Notes under the pieces: model-generated
Seen by the model: the letters and a program-made list of their open reading frames with translations, nothing else
What the model was told of the DNA's origin: nothing
Databases searched by the model: none
In this document: positions 8,290-16,712 of the stretch, piece after piece
Numbering within the stretch: the stretch's first letter is position 1
How the letters are laid out: every line of letters starts with the position of its first letter
Translations under genes and position numbers: made by a program
NCBI GenBank assembly: GCA_047602365.1
Contig: JASGHM010000001.1
Coordinates: 1,054,001 to 1,118,000, forward strand
Source: Piscinibacter sp047602365
GTDB taxonomy: Bacteria; Pseudomonadota; Gammaproteobacteria; Burkholderiales; Burkholderiaceae_C
Direction of reading: 5' to 3'
DNA length: 64,000 bases

Positions 8290-9249
8290 TCAGCGCCCTC
8301 CCTTGCGGGACAGTTGGTCGATCGCCACCGCCAGGATCACGAGGATGCCGGTGATGAGCACCTGGTAGACCGACGACACGCCCATCAGCGTGAGGCCGTT
8401 GCGCAGCACGCCGACGACGACCGCGCCGATGAGCGAGCCGATGATCACGCCGCGGCCGCCGAACAGGCTGGTGCCGCCGAGCACGACCGCGGTGATCGCG
8501 TCGAGGTTCTCGGTCTGGCCGGCGTTCGGGTCGCCGACGCCGGTGCGCGCCACCGACAGCAGCGCGGCGATGCCGTAGAACACACCGGCCAGCACGTAGA
8601 CGCCGAGCAGCACGCGGTCGGTCGGGATGCCGACCAGGCGCGTCGCCTCCGGGTTGTTGCCGACCGCGTAGACATGGCGGCCGGCGCCGGTCTCGCGCAG
8701 CCAGAACCATGCGCCGAGGTAGAGCAGGATCATCAGCACCGTTCCGTAGGCGACGTTGGCGCCGCCCAGCGGGAAGGTGTTGCCCAGCCAGGTCATCAGC
8801 GGCGGCACGTCGGTGACGGTCTGCGCGTTCGAGTAGAGCTGGGTGATCGCGAAGGCGACGTTCAGCGTGCCCAGCGTGACGATGAACGGCGGCAGCTTGA
8901 TGCGCGTGACCAGCAGGCCGTTGACCAGCCCGAACAGCGCGGTCACGCCGATGCCGCAGAGGATGGCCAGCGGTGCGGGCAAACCGAGGTCGACGGCGAA
9001 CTTGGTCATCACGATGCTGCCCAGCGCCATCACCATGCCGCAGGACAGGTCGATGCCGGCGGTCAGGATGATCAGCGTCTGGCCGATGGCGATGACGCCG
9101 ACGACCATCACCTGCTGCAGGATCAGCGAGAAGTTCTCGCCGCTGAAGAATCGATCGGTGGTGGCACCGAAGATGGCGCAGGCGATCACCAGCGCGATGA
9201 AGGGACCGAGCTGGCCGATGGGCGGCAGCTTGCTCTTGACGGAATCCAT
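8290..9249 (-). CDS. frcC: Sugar ABC transporter permease, FrcC-like
   Basis: 319 residues with about nine hydrophobic segments and the BPD_transp_2 family hallmark GIDLSCGMVMALGS (near residue 65) and the later VLGGTSLFGGRG loop. It forms the inner-membrane channel of a ribose/fructose/galactose-type importer. Gene order in transcription is frcB, frcC, frcA, mutarotase, regulator. The 89-bp gap before it, after the binding-protein stop at 9339, contains GC-rich dyads but no obvious U-tailed terminator. Such a gap after the binding-protein gene commonly allows higher expression of the binding protein. Confidence 0.88.
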   Translation of the reverse strand: MDSVKSKLPPIGQLGPFIALVIACAIFGATTDRFFSGENFSLILQQVMVVGVIAIGQTLIILTAGIDLSCGMVMALGSIVMTKFAVDLGLPAPLAILCGIGVTALFGLVNGLLVTRIKLPPFIVTLGTLNVAFAITQLYSNAQTVTDVPPLMTWLGNTFPLGGANVAYGTVLMILLYLGAWFWLRETGAGRHVYAVGNNPEATRLVGIPTDRVLLGVYVLAGVFYGIAALLSVARTGVGDPNAGQTENLDAITAVVLGGTSLFGGRGVIIGSLIGAVVVGVLRNGLTLMGVSSVYQVLITGILVILAVAIDQLSRKGGR

Positions 9250-9338
9250 GCGTGGGCTCCTGGTGGGGCGATGCAGCCGCTCACCAGGGCGCCACGCGCC
9301 CCGGTGTCAGCTCGGCAGCGCCAGGGTGGCGCTTATGC

Positions 9339-10337
9339 TTACTTCTTGCCCCAGCACAGGTCGGTGCCGGTCTTGACGTCCTTGCTGTCGACACCGGTCA
9401 CCGGCTTGGCGGCGATCAGCGTGACGCCGGTGTCGGTGTAGCCGGCGACCTTCTTGCCGCTCTTGGCGTACTCGATGCCGGCCTCGACGCCCATCGACGC
9501 CATCTTCAGCGGGTACTGCTGGCTGGTCGCGGCGATCACGCCATCGCCGACGTTCTTGACGCCTTCGCAGCCGCCGTCGACCGAGACGATGATGACGTTC
9601 TTCTCCTTGCCGGCCTTCTTCAGCGCGTTGTAGGCACCGGCGGCGGCGGGCTCGTTGATCGTGTAGACCAGGTTGACGTCGGGCACCTTCTGCAGGCAGT
9701 TCTCCATCGCCGTCTGGCCCTTGGCGCGGTCGCCGAAGCTGTCGGCCATGCAGGCCACTTCGCCCGGCTTGGCCAGTTCGTTGTTCTTCGCGTCGAAGCT
9801 CTGCAGGCCCATGCCCTGCAGGAAGCCGTTGTGGCGCTGCGCGCCGACCGGGTGGCCGGGGAACAGGTCCAGCGTGACGATCTTCGCCGGCTTTCCGGCC
9901 AGCGCCGCCTTGGCGTACTGGCCGATCAGCACGCCAGCCTTGTAGTTGTCGGTGGCGAACAGCGCATCGGTCGCGTCGGCCGGATCGGTCGGGCTGTCCA
10001 GCGCGATGATCATCACGCCCTTCTCGCGCGCCTTCTTGATCGCCGGGATGATCGCCTTCGAGTCGCTCGGCGTGATCAGGATGGTCTTCGCACCGGCGGC
10101 GATCATGTTCTCCATCGCGGTCACCTGGCCGGCGTTGTCGCCGTCGGCCTTGCCGGCGCCGGACAGCAGCTTGGCGCCCTTGGCCTTGGCGGCCTCCGTG
10201 GCACCTTCCTTCATCTTCACGAAGAAGGGGTTGGTCTCGGTCTTGGTGATCAGGCCGATGACGGGCTGCGATTGCGCGTGGGCGATGCCGGCGGCGGCGA
10301 ACAGGGCGGCGAACAGGGTGGTCTGCTTGAAGGTCAC
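9339..10337 (-). CDS. frcB: Sugar ABC transporter periplasmic substrate-binding protein, FrcB-like
   Basis: 332 residues. The start is taken as GTG at 10337 because GAGGAG lies seven bases upstream and the product then begins with a clean Sec signal (TFKQTTLFAALFAAAGIAHAQ). A longer in-frame ATG at 10397 would add 20 residues with no function and would lie inside the promoter region. The mature protein is a Peripla_BP_4-type sugar binder (IGLITKTETNPFFVKMKEGA, ALDSPTDPAD, DGGCEGVKNVGDG). It should deliver the sugar to FrcCA. It is the first gene of the operon, driven by a promoter overlapped by a palindrome. Confidence 0.88.
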   Translation of the reverse strand: MTFKQTTLFAALFAAAGIAHAQSQPVIGLITKTETNPFFVKMKEGATEAAKAKGAKLLSGAGKADGDNAGQVTAMENMIAAGAKTILITPSDSKAIIPAIKKAREKGVMIIALDSPTDPADATDALFATDNYKAGVLIGQYAKAALAGKPAKIVTLDLFPGHPVGAQRHNGFLQGMGLQSFDAKNNELAKPGEVACMADSFGDRAKGQTAMENCLQKVPDVNLVYTINEPAAAGAYNALKKAGKEKNVIIVSVDGGCEGVKNVGDGVIAATSQQYPLKMASMGVEAGIEYAKSGKKVAGYTDTGVTLIAAKPVTGVDSKDVKTGTDLCWGKK

Positions 10338-10380
10338 GTTTGTCTCCTCGTTGGTCTGTTGGGGGTGGGTGACGGAAGGA

Positions 10381-10409
10381 ATTCTGGGCGACGTCAATTA
10401 ATAAATCAA
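10381..10409 (-). promoter_or_regulatory. Promoter of the frcB operon
   Basis: On the minus strand TTGATT (10409-10404) and CAGAAT (10386-10381) are separated by exactly 17 bases, a good sigma-70 arrangement, about 45 bases upstream of the frcB start. The -35 element lies inside the palindrome at 10398-10422, so occupancy of that site would block it. Confidence 0.55.
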
Positions 10410-10422
10410 GTTGATTGATTAA
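10398..10422. promoter_or_regulatory. Palindromic operator, probable ROK repressor site
   Basis: A 25-bp palindrome with 11-bp arms: TTAATAAATCA, centre AGT, TGATTGATTAA, one mismatch. It is strikingly AT-rich in a GC-rich region, lies in the divergent frcB/kinase intergenic space and covers the -35 of the frcB promoter. NagC-type ROK regulators bind AT-rich dyads, so the adjacent ROK protein is the natural ligand. Confidence 0.6.
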
Positions 10423-10521
10423 TGGAAAACCCGGATGCGGCGCCGGCCCGGCCGCGGGATGCTTGGCGCCCGCGCCGCGGCCCCTTCCGGCGCCCCAAGC
10501 CAAAGCCCCCAGGAGAAGACG

Positions 10522-11448
10522 ATGTTCGTGGTCTGCGGAGAAGCGCTGTTCGACGTGTTCGCCACCGGCGACACACCCACCGGCATGGCGATGGATGCGC
10601 GTGTCGGCGGCTCGCCGTTCAACGTCGCGGTCGGCCTGGCGCGGCTGGCACAGCCGGTGGCCTTCCTGTCGCAGGTCTCGAACGGCTTCCTCGGCGAGCG
10701 GCTGATGAAGACGCTGGCCGCCGAGGGCGTGAACACCTCGACGGTGCAGCGCTCGGCCGCGCCGACCACGCTCAGCCTGATCGGCCTGGACGCCCAGGGC
10801 GTGCCCTCCTACTCGTTCTACGGCGAAGGCTGCGCCGACCGGCTGCTGACCGAAGACGCGCTGGCCACGCTGCCTGCCACCGATGAAGGCGATCAACTTC
10901 GGTTCCTTCGCCACGGTGGTCGGCCGCACCGCGCAGACGCAGCGTGCGCTGGTCGAACGCGAGCAGGGCCGCACGCTGATCGCCTACGACCCCAACATCC
11001 GGCTCAACGTCGAGCCGGCGCTGGACGTCTGGCGCCAGCAGATCGACTGGATGCTGCCGCGCACCCAGCTGCTCAAGGTCAGCGACGAGGACCTGCGTCT
11101 GGTCTGGCCCGGCCTGGCGCCGGCCGGACTTCGCTGCGCGCGCGCTGGCGCAGGGCGTCAAGCTGGTCGCGGTGACCCGCGGCGGCGAAGGTGCCAGCGC
11201 CTGGACGGCAGGCACGTCGGTCGACGTGCCGCCGGTGCCGGTGAAGGTGATCGACACCGTTGGCGCCGGCGACACCTTCCAGGGTGCGCTGCTGACCTGG
11301 CTGGCCGAGCGTGATGCGCTTGTCGGCCACGGCGCTGTCGGCACTGACGAAGGACGCGCTGGCCGACGCGCTGGGCTTCGCCGCCCGCGCGGCGGCGATC
11401 ACCTGCTCGCGCCGCGGCGCCGACATGCCGCGCCGCGCAGAGCTCTGA
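10522..11448 (+). pseudogene. frcK: PfkB-family sugar kinase (fructokinase-like), broken by three frameshifts
   Basis: The locus encodes about 308 residues of a PfkB/ribokinase-type kinase in three frame changes. Frame 1 gives MFVVCGEALFDVF and the GGSPFNVAVGLARL substrate motif. The frame shifts near 10880, 11124 and 11320, and the last segment returns to frame 1 to give the C-terminus. The ATP/catalytic motif DTVGAGDTFQGALL, with its base Asp, is intact in the middle frame. The third break is GCGCTTG where GCGCTG keeps the frame. Each break needs removal of one base. A good AGGAGAAGACG ribosome site precedes the ATG. It would phosphorylate the sugar brought in by FrcABC. Either a recently inactivated gene or, more likely, sequence error. 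Confidence 0.75.
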
Positions 11449-11499
11449 CACCCTGACCGATGTCAATCCGGCGCGGCGTGTAGGCCATACTCGCCGCGC

Positions 11500-12477
11500 A
11501 TGTCGACCCTCGTCTTCCTGAAGCTGCTGGCCATCTTCGTGGTGGTCGCACTCGGCTGGGTGGTCGGCAAGGCGCGCTGGCTCGGCGAGAACGATCCGGC
11601 CCGCGTGCTGGCCAACGCGGCCTACTACATCTTCGTGCCGGCGCTGCTGTTCCGCACCACCGCGCGCATCGACCTCGCGGCCATGCCCTGGGGCACGGTG
11701 ATCGCGTTCTTCGTGCCGGTGCTGGCGCTGCTGGTGGTGGTCTACCTCTGGGAGCGCCGCAGCCACCGCGAGCGCGGCCTGCCGACCGCGGCACCGAGCG
11801 TGCGCGCGATCTCGGCCACCTTCGGCAACTCGGTGCAGGTCGGCATTCCGTTCGCGGCAGCGCTGTTCGGCGAGGCCGGGCTGGCGATCCACGTCGCGCT
11901 GGTCAGCCTGCACGCACTGGTCCTGCTGACCGTGCTGACGGCGCTGGTCGAGCTCGACCTGGCGCGCGAACGGCGCACGCTGGGCCATTCGAACGCCCAT
12001 CTGCTGACCACGCTGGGGCGCACGATGCGCAACACCATCATCCACCCGGTGGTGCTGCCGGTGCTGGCCGGCTTGGCCTGGAACCTGGCCGGTGCGCCGC
12101 TGCCGGCGATCGCCGACGAGATCCTCGCCACGCTGGCGCAGGCGGTGGTGCCGCTGTGCCTGGTGCTGATCGGCATGTCGTTGGCCTATTACGGCATCCA
12201 GGGCGCAGCGCGCGGCGCCATCGTCATCACGCTGCTCAAGCTGCTGGTGCTGCCGGCCACGGTGTTCGCCACCGCCCACTGGGGCTTCGGCCTCGTTGGC
12301 CTGCCGCTGGCGGTGGTGACGATGATGGCCGCGCTGCCGGTGGGCAGCAACGCGCTGATCTTCTCGCAGCGCTACGCGGCGCTGGAAGCAGAGGCCACCG
12401 CCGCGATCGTGTTCTCGACGCTCGCCTTCGTGCTGACGGCCTCGTTCTGGCTGGCGGTCCTGGCCTGGATGGCGTGA
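11500..12477 (+). CDS. AEC-family (auxin efflux carrier type) transporter
   Basis: 325 residues with ten predicted membrane segments in two five-helix halves. The first half begins LVFLKLLAIFVVVALGWVVGKARW, the second KLLVLPATVFATAHWGFGL, with the conserved GLPVGSN-like loop read here as AALPVGSNALIFSQRY. AEC proteins are secondary carriers for small carboxylates such as malonate or malate in bacteria. Substrate cannot be told from sequence. It stands alone, 52 bases after the kinase locus; a CATACT -10-like box lies eight bases before the ATG, suggesting a very short or absent leader. Confidence 0.85.
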   Translation: MSTLVFLKLLAIFVVVALGWVVGKARWLGENDPARVLANAAYYIFVPALLFRTTARIDLAAMPWGTVIAFFVPVLALLVVVYLWERRSHRERGLPTAAPSVRAISATFGNSVQVGIPFAAALFGEAGLAIHVALVSLHALVLLTVLTALVELDLARERRTLGHSNAHLLTTLGRTMRNTIIHPVVLPVLAGLAWNLAGAPLPAIADEILATLAQAVVPLCLVLIGMSLAYYGIQGAARGAIVITLLKLLVLPATVFATAHWGFGLVGLPLAVVTMMAALPVGSNALIFSQRYAALEAEATAAIVFSTLAFVLTASFWLAVLAWMA

Positions 12478-12498
12478 GCGCCGGCGCGGGCATGCGGG

Positions 12499-12504
12499 GA
12501 TAAT
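12499..12504 (+). promoter_or_regulatory. -10 element directly upstream of proA
   Basis: GATAAT ends six bases before the proA ATG, so transcription would begin at or next to the start codon. No Shine-Dalgarno fits in between. No clear -35 is visible 17 bases upstream, which lowers confidence. Confidence 0.35.
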
Positions 12505-12510
12505 CGCGCC

Positions 12511-13791
12511 ATGACCTCCGCCGACCTGCAGGCCACCGTCGCCCACATGGGCGTGGCCGCACGCGCGGCGGCCACCTCGATGGCCGCCGCCTCCACCGCC
12601 GCGAAGAACGCGGCGCTGCTCGCCCTCGCCCGCCGCCTGCGCGCCGACGTGCCGACGCTGCAGAGCGCGAACGAGCGCGACCTCGCCGCCGCACGTGCCG
12701 CCGGCCTGGCCGAGCCCATGGTCGACCGCCTCAAGCTCACCGACAAGGTCATCGCCACCGTCGCCGAAGGCTGCGAGCAGATCGCCGCGATGCCCGACCC
12801 GATCGGCGAGATCACCCAGCTTCGCCAGCGGCCGAGCGGCATCAGCGTCGGCCAGATGCGCGTGCCGCTGGGCGTGTTCGGCATGATCTACGAGAGCCGG
12901 CCGAACGTGACGATCGAGGCCGCCTCGCTGGCCATCAAGAGCGGCAACGCCTGCATCCTGCGTGGCGGCTCGGAGGCGATCCACTCCAACCTGGCGCTGT
13001 GGAAATGCGTGCAGGACGCGCTGGCCGAGGCCGGCCTGCCGCCCGACGCGGTGCAGCTGGTGCAGACCACCGACCGCGCCGCCGTCGGCCACCTGATCGC
13101 CTCGCCGGAGGCGGTCGACGTGATCATCCCGCGCGGCGGCAAGGGCCTGATCGAGCGCATCAGCCGCGAGGCGAAGGTGCCGGTGATCAAGCACCTGGAC
13201 GGCAACTGCCATGTCTACGTCGACGCCAGCGCCGACCTGGAACTGGCGCTCAAGGTCACCGACAACGCCAAGACGCAGAAGTACAGCCCCTGCAATGCGG
13301 CCGAGTCGCTGCTGGTGCACGAGGCCATTGCGCCGGCGTTCCTGCCGCGCATCGGCGCGGTCTTCGCCGCCAAGGGCGTCGAGATGCGCTGCGAGCCGCG
13401 TGCCGCCGCGCTGCTGAAGGATCTGCCGCAGGCGAAGGTGCTCGCCGCCACCGAGAGCGACTGGAGCGAGGAGTACCTCGCGCCGATCATCAGCGTGAAG
13501 GTGGTCGGCTCGCTCGACGAGGCGATCGCCCACGTCAACCGTTACGGCTCGCACCACACCGACGCCATCCTCACCGACAGCCACGTCAACGCAATGCGCT
13601 TCCTGCGCGAGGTCGACTCGGCCAGCGTGATGGTCAACGCCAGCACACGCTTCGCCGACGGCTTCGAGTACGGCCTGGGCGCCGAGATCGGCATCAGCAC
13701 CGACAAGTTCCACGCGCGCGGGCCGGTCGGCCTGGAGGGCCTCACCTCGATGAAGTGGGTGGTGCTCGGCCAGGGCGAGATCCGCACATGA
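12511..13791 (+). CDS. proA: Glutamate-5-semialdehyde dehydrogenase (gamma-glutamyl phosphate reductase)
   Basis: 426 residues, the normal family length. It reduces L-glutamyl 5-phosphate to glutamate semialdehyde with NADPH, the second step of proline synthesis in the cytosol. Visible motifs include PLGVFGMIYESRPNVT and GGSEAIHSN near residue 150, KHLDGNCHVYVD, and the catalytic-Cys motif QKYSPCNAAESLL (about residue 257), then FADGFEYGLGAEIGIST near the end. Its stop overlaps the queC ATG (ATGA), so the two are coupled. Upstream proB and obgE are not adjacent here. Confidence 0.95.
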   Translation: MTSADLQATVAHMGVAARAAATSMAAASTAAKNAALLALARRLRADVPTLQSANERDLAAARAAGLAEPMVDRLKLTDKVIATVAEGCEQIAAMPDPIGEITQLRQRPSGISVGQMRVPLGVFGMIYESRPNVTIEAASLAIKSGNACILRGGSEAIHSNLALWKCVQDALAEAGLPPDAVQLVQTTDRAAVGHLIASPEAVDVIIPRGGKGLIERISREAKVPVIKHLDGNCHVYVDASADLELALKVTDNAKTQKYSPCNAAESLLVHEAIAPAFLPRIGAVFAAKGVEMRCEPRAAALLKDLPQAKVLAATESDWSEEYLAPIISVKVVGSLDEAIAHVNRYGSHHTDAILTDSHVNAMRFLREVDSASVMVNASTRFADGFEYGLGAEIGISTDKFHARGPVGLEGLTSMKWVVLGQGEIRT

Positions 13792-14489
13792 AAGACCAGC
13801 GCCGCGCCCTCGTGCTCTTCTCCGGCGGGCAGGACTCCACCGTCTGCCTGGCCTGGGCACTGCAGCGCTTCGCGCAGGTCGAGACGATCGGCTTCGACTA
13901 CGGCCAGCGCCACGAGATCGAGCTCGAGTGCCGCCAGAAGGTGCGCGAGCAGATCCGCGCGCAGTTCCCCAAGTGGGGCAAGCGGCTCGGCGAAGACCAC
14001 GTGCTCGACCTGGCGCTGCTCGGCCAGATCTCCGACACCGCGCTGACCCAGCAGCGCGAGATCGAGATGAACGACAGCGGCCTGCCCAACACCTTCGTGC
14101 CGGGCCGCAACCTGCTGTTCCTGACCTTCGCCGCCACCGTGGCCTACCGGCGCGGCCTGAACGTGCTGGTCGGCGGCATGTGCGAGACCGACTTCTCCGG
14201 CTACCCCGACTGTCGCGACAACACGCTGAAGGCGCTGCAGGTGGCGATCAGCCTCGGGCTGGACGCGCCGATGACCATCGAGACGCCGCTGATGTGGTAC
14301 GACAAGGCCCAGACCTGGGCGCTGACCGAGCGCCTGGGCGGCGAGGCGCTGATCGACCTGGTCGCCGAGCACACCCACACCTGCTACGTCGGCGACCGCT
14401 CGCGGCGCCACGAATGGGGCTACGGCTGCGGCTTGTGCCCGGCCTGCGACCTGCGGCGCGCCGGCTACAACGCCTGGGTCCACGCCTGA
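13788..14489 (+). CDS. queC: 7-cyano-7-deazaguanine synthase
   Basis: 233 residues. It converts 7-carboxy-7-deazaguanine to preQ0 with ATP and ammonia on the way to queuosine in tRNA. The PP-loop motif SGGQDSTVCLAWAL is at residues 12-25; VPGRNLLFLTFAA and GGMCETDFSGYPDCR follow. The C-terminus carries the zinc-binding Cys cluster (CGLCPACDLRRAGY with an upstream Cys in THTCYVGD). The start ATG overlaps the proA stop. The pairing with proA is probably just operon packing. queD and queE are not in the window. Confidence 0.95.
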   Translation: MKDQRRALVLFSGGQDSTVCLAWALQRFAQVETIGFDYGQRHEIELECRQKVREQIRAQFPKWGKRLGEDHVLDLALLGQISDTALTQQREIEMNDSGLPNTFVPGRNLLFLTFAATVAYRRGLNVLVGGMCETDFSGYPDCRDNTLKALQVAISLGLDAPMTIETPLMWYDKAQTWALTERLGGEALIDLVAEHTHTCYVGDRSRRHEWGYGCGLCPACDLRRAGYNAWVHA

Positions 14490-14517
14490 AAGCGCACGGG
14501 CGGCGGCCGCACGACGG

Positions 14518-15018
14518 ATGAGCAGCACCCTGGTCGCCGCGGTCGTCGCCGCCGTGCTGATGTTCTGGGCGGTCGGGGCCTACAACCGGCTGGTCAGCCT
14601 GCGCGGCGAACTGCTGCGCTGCTTCGTGCCGGTGGACGAGCAGTTCCGTGCCCGCCACGCGCTGCTGCTGCGCTGGGCCGACACGCTGCCCGACGCCGAC
14701 GCCTCCGCGCTGGAGCAGCTGCGCAACGCCTGCGCACAGGCCGAGACCGCCTGCGGCCATGCCCGGCCGCGGCCGATGCACGCGCCGGCGGTGGTCAGCC
14801 TGCGCCTGGCCGAGGAGATCCTGTCGCAGGCGCGCGCGCGCCTGCCGGCCAGTGGCGACGAGAGCCTGGCCGCCGCGCTCGGCGAGGGCGACACCACGCT
14901 GGCCTTCGCGCGGCGCCAGTTCAACGACGCGGCCGAGGCCTACAACCGCGCCGTGTCGCAGTTCCCCACCTGGGTGATCGCCGGGCTGTTCGGCTTCCGC
15001 AAGGCGGGCACACTGTGA
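14518..15018 (+). CDS. LemA-like membrane-anchored protein
   Basis: 166 residues. One N-terminal transmembrane helix (TLVAAVVAAVLMFWAVGAYNRLV) with the NxL motif that starts LemA-family proteins, then a helical domain ending QFNDAAEAYNRAVSQFPTWVIAGLFGFRKA, which is the conserved LemA C-terminal signature (YNxxxxxFPxxxxAxxxGF). The middle is shorter and more divergent than in classic LemA. Function is unknown; LemA proteins are membrane-associated and often neighbour peptidases. It follows queC by 28 bases and precedes an uncharacterised gene by 19. Confidence 0.7.
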   Translation: MSSTLVAAVVAAVLMFWAVGAYNRLVSLRGELLRCFVPVDEQFRARHALLLRWADTLPDADASALEQLRNACAQAETACGHARPRPMHAPAVVSLRLAEEILSQARARLPASGDESLAAALGEGDTTLAFARRQFNDAAEAYNRAVSQFPTWVIAGLFGFRKAGTL

Positions 15019-15037
15019 GCATGGAGCCCGTCACGGC

Positions 15038-15850
15038 ATGACCGGCAAGGTGACCCCCGCGCTGTCCGGCCCGGCGTTGACCGACGCCGAGATCGAGGCG
15101 ATGTCGCGCCTGGACCGCGTGCGTGGTACCGGCGGCATCAGCGCAGCGCTGCTGGCGCTGCTGCTGTCGCCGCAGCTGCCGGCGCGCGTGCGCATCTGGC
15201 GCGAGGAAACGACGCTGGCGCCGGAGGCCGAGACGATCCGTGCCGACATCGAGAAGCTCGGCAGCAGCACGCGGCTGCCGTGGTTCGAGCTGCTGCTGGC
15301 GCGCATGGGCACCGCGCCGCTGGCCGATCGTCAGGCCCTGCTGCGCTCGGCGCGCCGCGTGCTCGGTCCGCCCGGCCTGCCGATCGACCGGCTGCTCTGG
15401 CTGGCGATGCGGCGCCACTTCGGCGAGCACCCGCCGACGCGCGCCCATGGCCCGAACGACCCGGAGATCTCGCGCCTGGCGATCGCCGACGTGCTGCACG
15501 TCGCCAACTTCACCGCCCACCTGGCGCGCATGGTGCCCAGCGAGGACCCGGCACAGGGCCAGGCCTGGTACCAGCTGTCGATGTCGCGCTGGCTGAAGCC
15601 GGCGGAGACGCCGCCGTGGCAGCGCCCCGACGTCGATGCGCTGGTGCACGCACTCAACGGCCTGCAGGCGATGTCGTGGATGCAGCGTCCGCAGGTGGTG
15701 CGCGCCTGGGTGGCCGCGGCGCTGCAGACCGGCACGCGGCGCGGGTTGACGCCGGGCGCGGCCGATGCGTTGCGGCTCAGCTCGCTGCTGCTCGACTCGC
15801 CGATGCCGCCGGATCTGGCGCGCTACTACGCCGAGATCGACCCTGGCTGA
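15038..15850 (+). CDS. Conserved hypothetical protein
   Basis: 270 residues, soluble and mostly helical, Leu/Arg-rich, with no signal peptide or membrane segment. I recognise no domain. It is probably cotranscribed with the LemA-like gene 19 bases upstream (both plus strand), and the codon use is the strongly GC3 pattern of its neighbours. The segment IEKLGSSTRLPWFELLLARM and the later LPIDRLLWLAMRRHFGE hint at a component of a peptidase/LemA operon in which this protein follows LemA, but this is a guess from context. Convergent with the nitrilase gene, ends 35 bases apart. Confidence 0.6.
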   Translation: MTGKVTPALSGPALTDAEIEAMSRLDRVRGTGGISAALLALLLSPQLPARVRIWREETTLAPEAETIRADIEKLGSSTRLPWFELLLARMGTAPLADRQALLRSARRVLGPPGLPIDRLLWLAMRRHFGEHPPTRAHGPNDPEISRLAIADVLHVANFTAHLARMVPSEDPAQGQAWYQLSMSRWLKPAETPPWQRPDVDALVHALNGLQAMSWMQRPQVVRAWVAAALQTGTRRGLTPGAADALRLSSLLLDSPMPPDLARYYAEIDPG

Positions 15851-15885
15851 TGCGACTGGGCACCCGGCGCCAGCCGGATGCCCGT

Positions 15886-16698
<813 letters not shown>

Positions 16699-16712
16699 GC
16701 GTGTGTCCTCCG

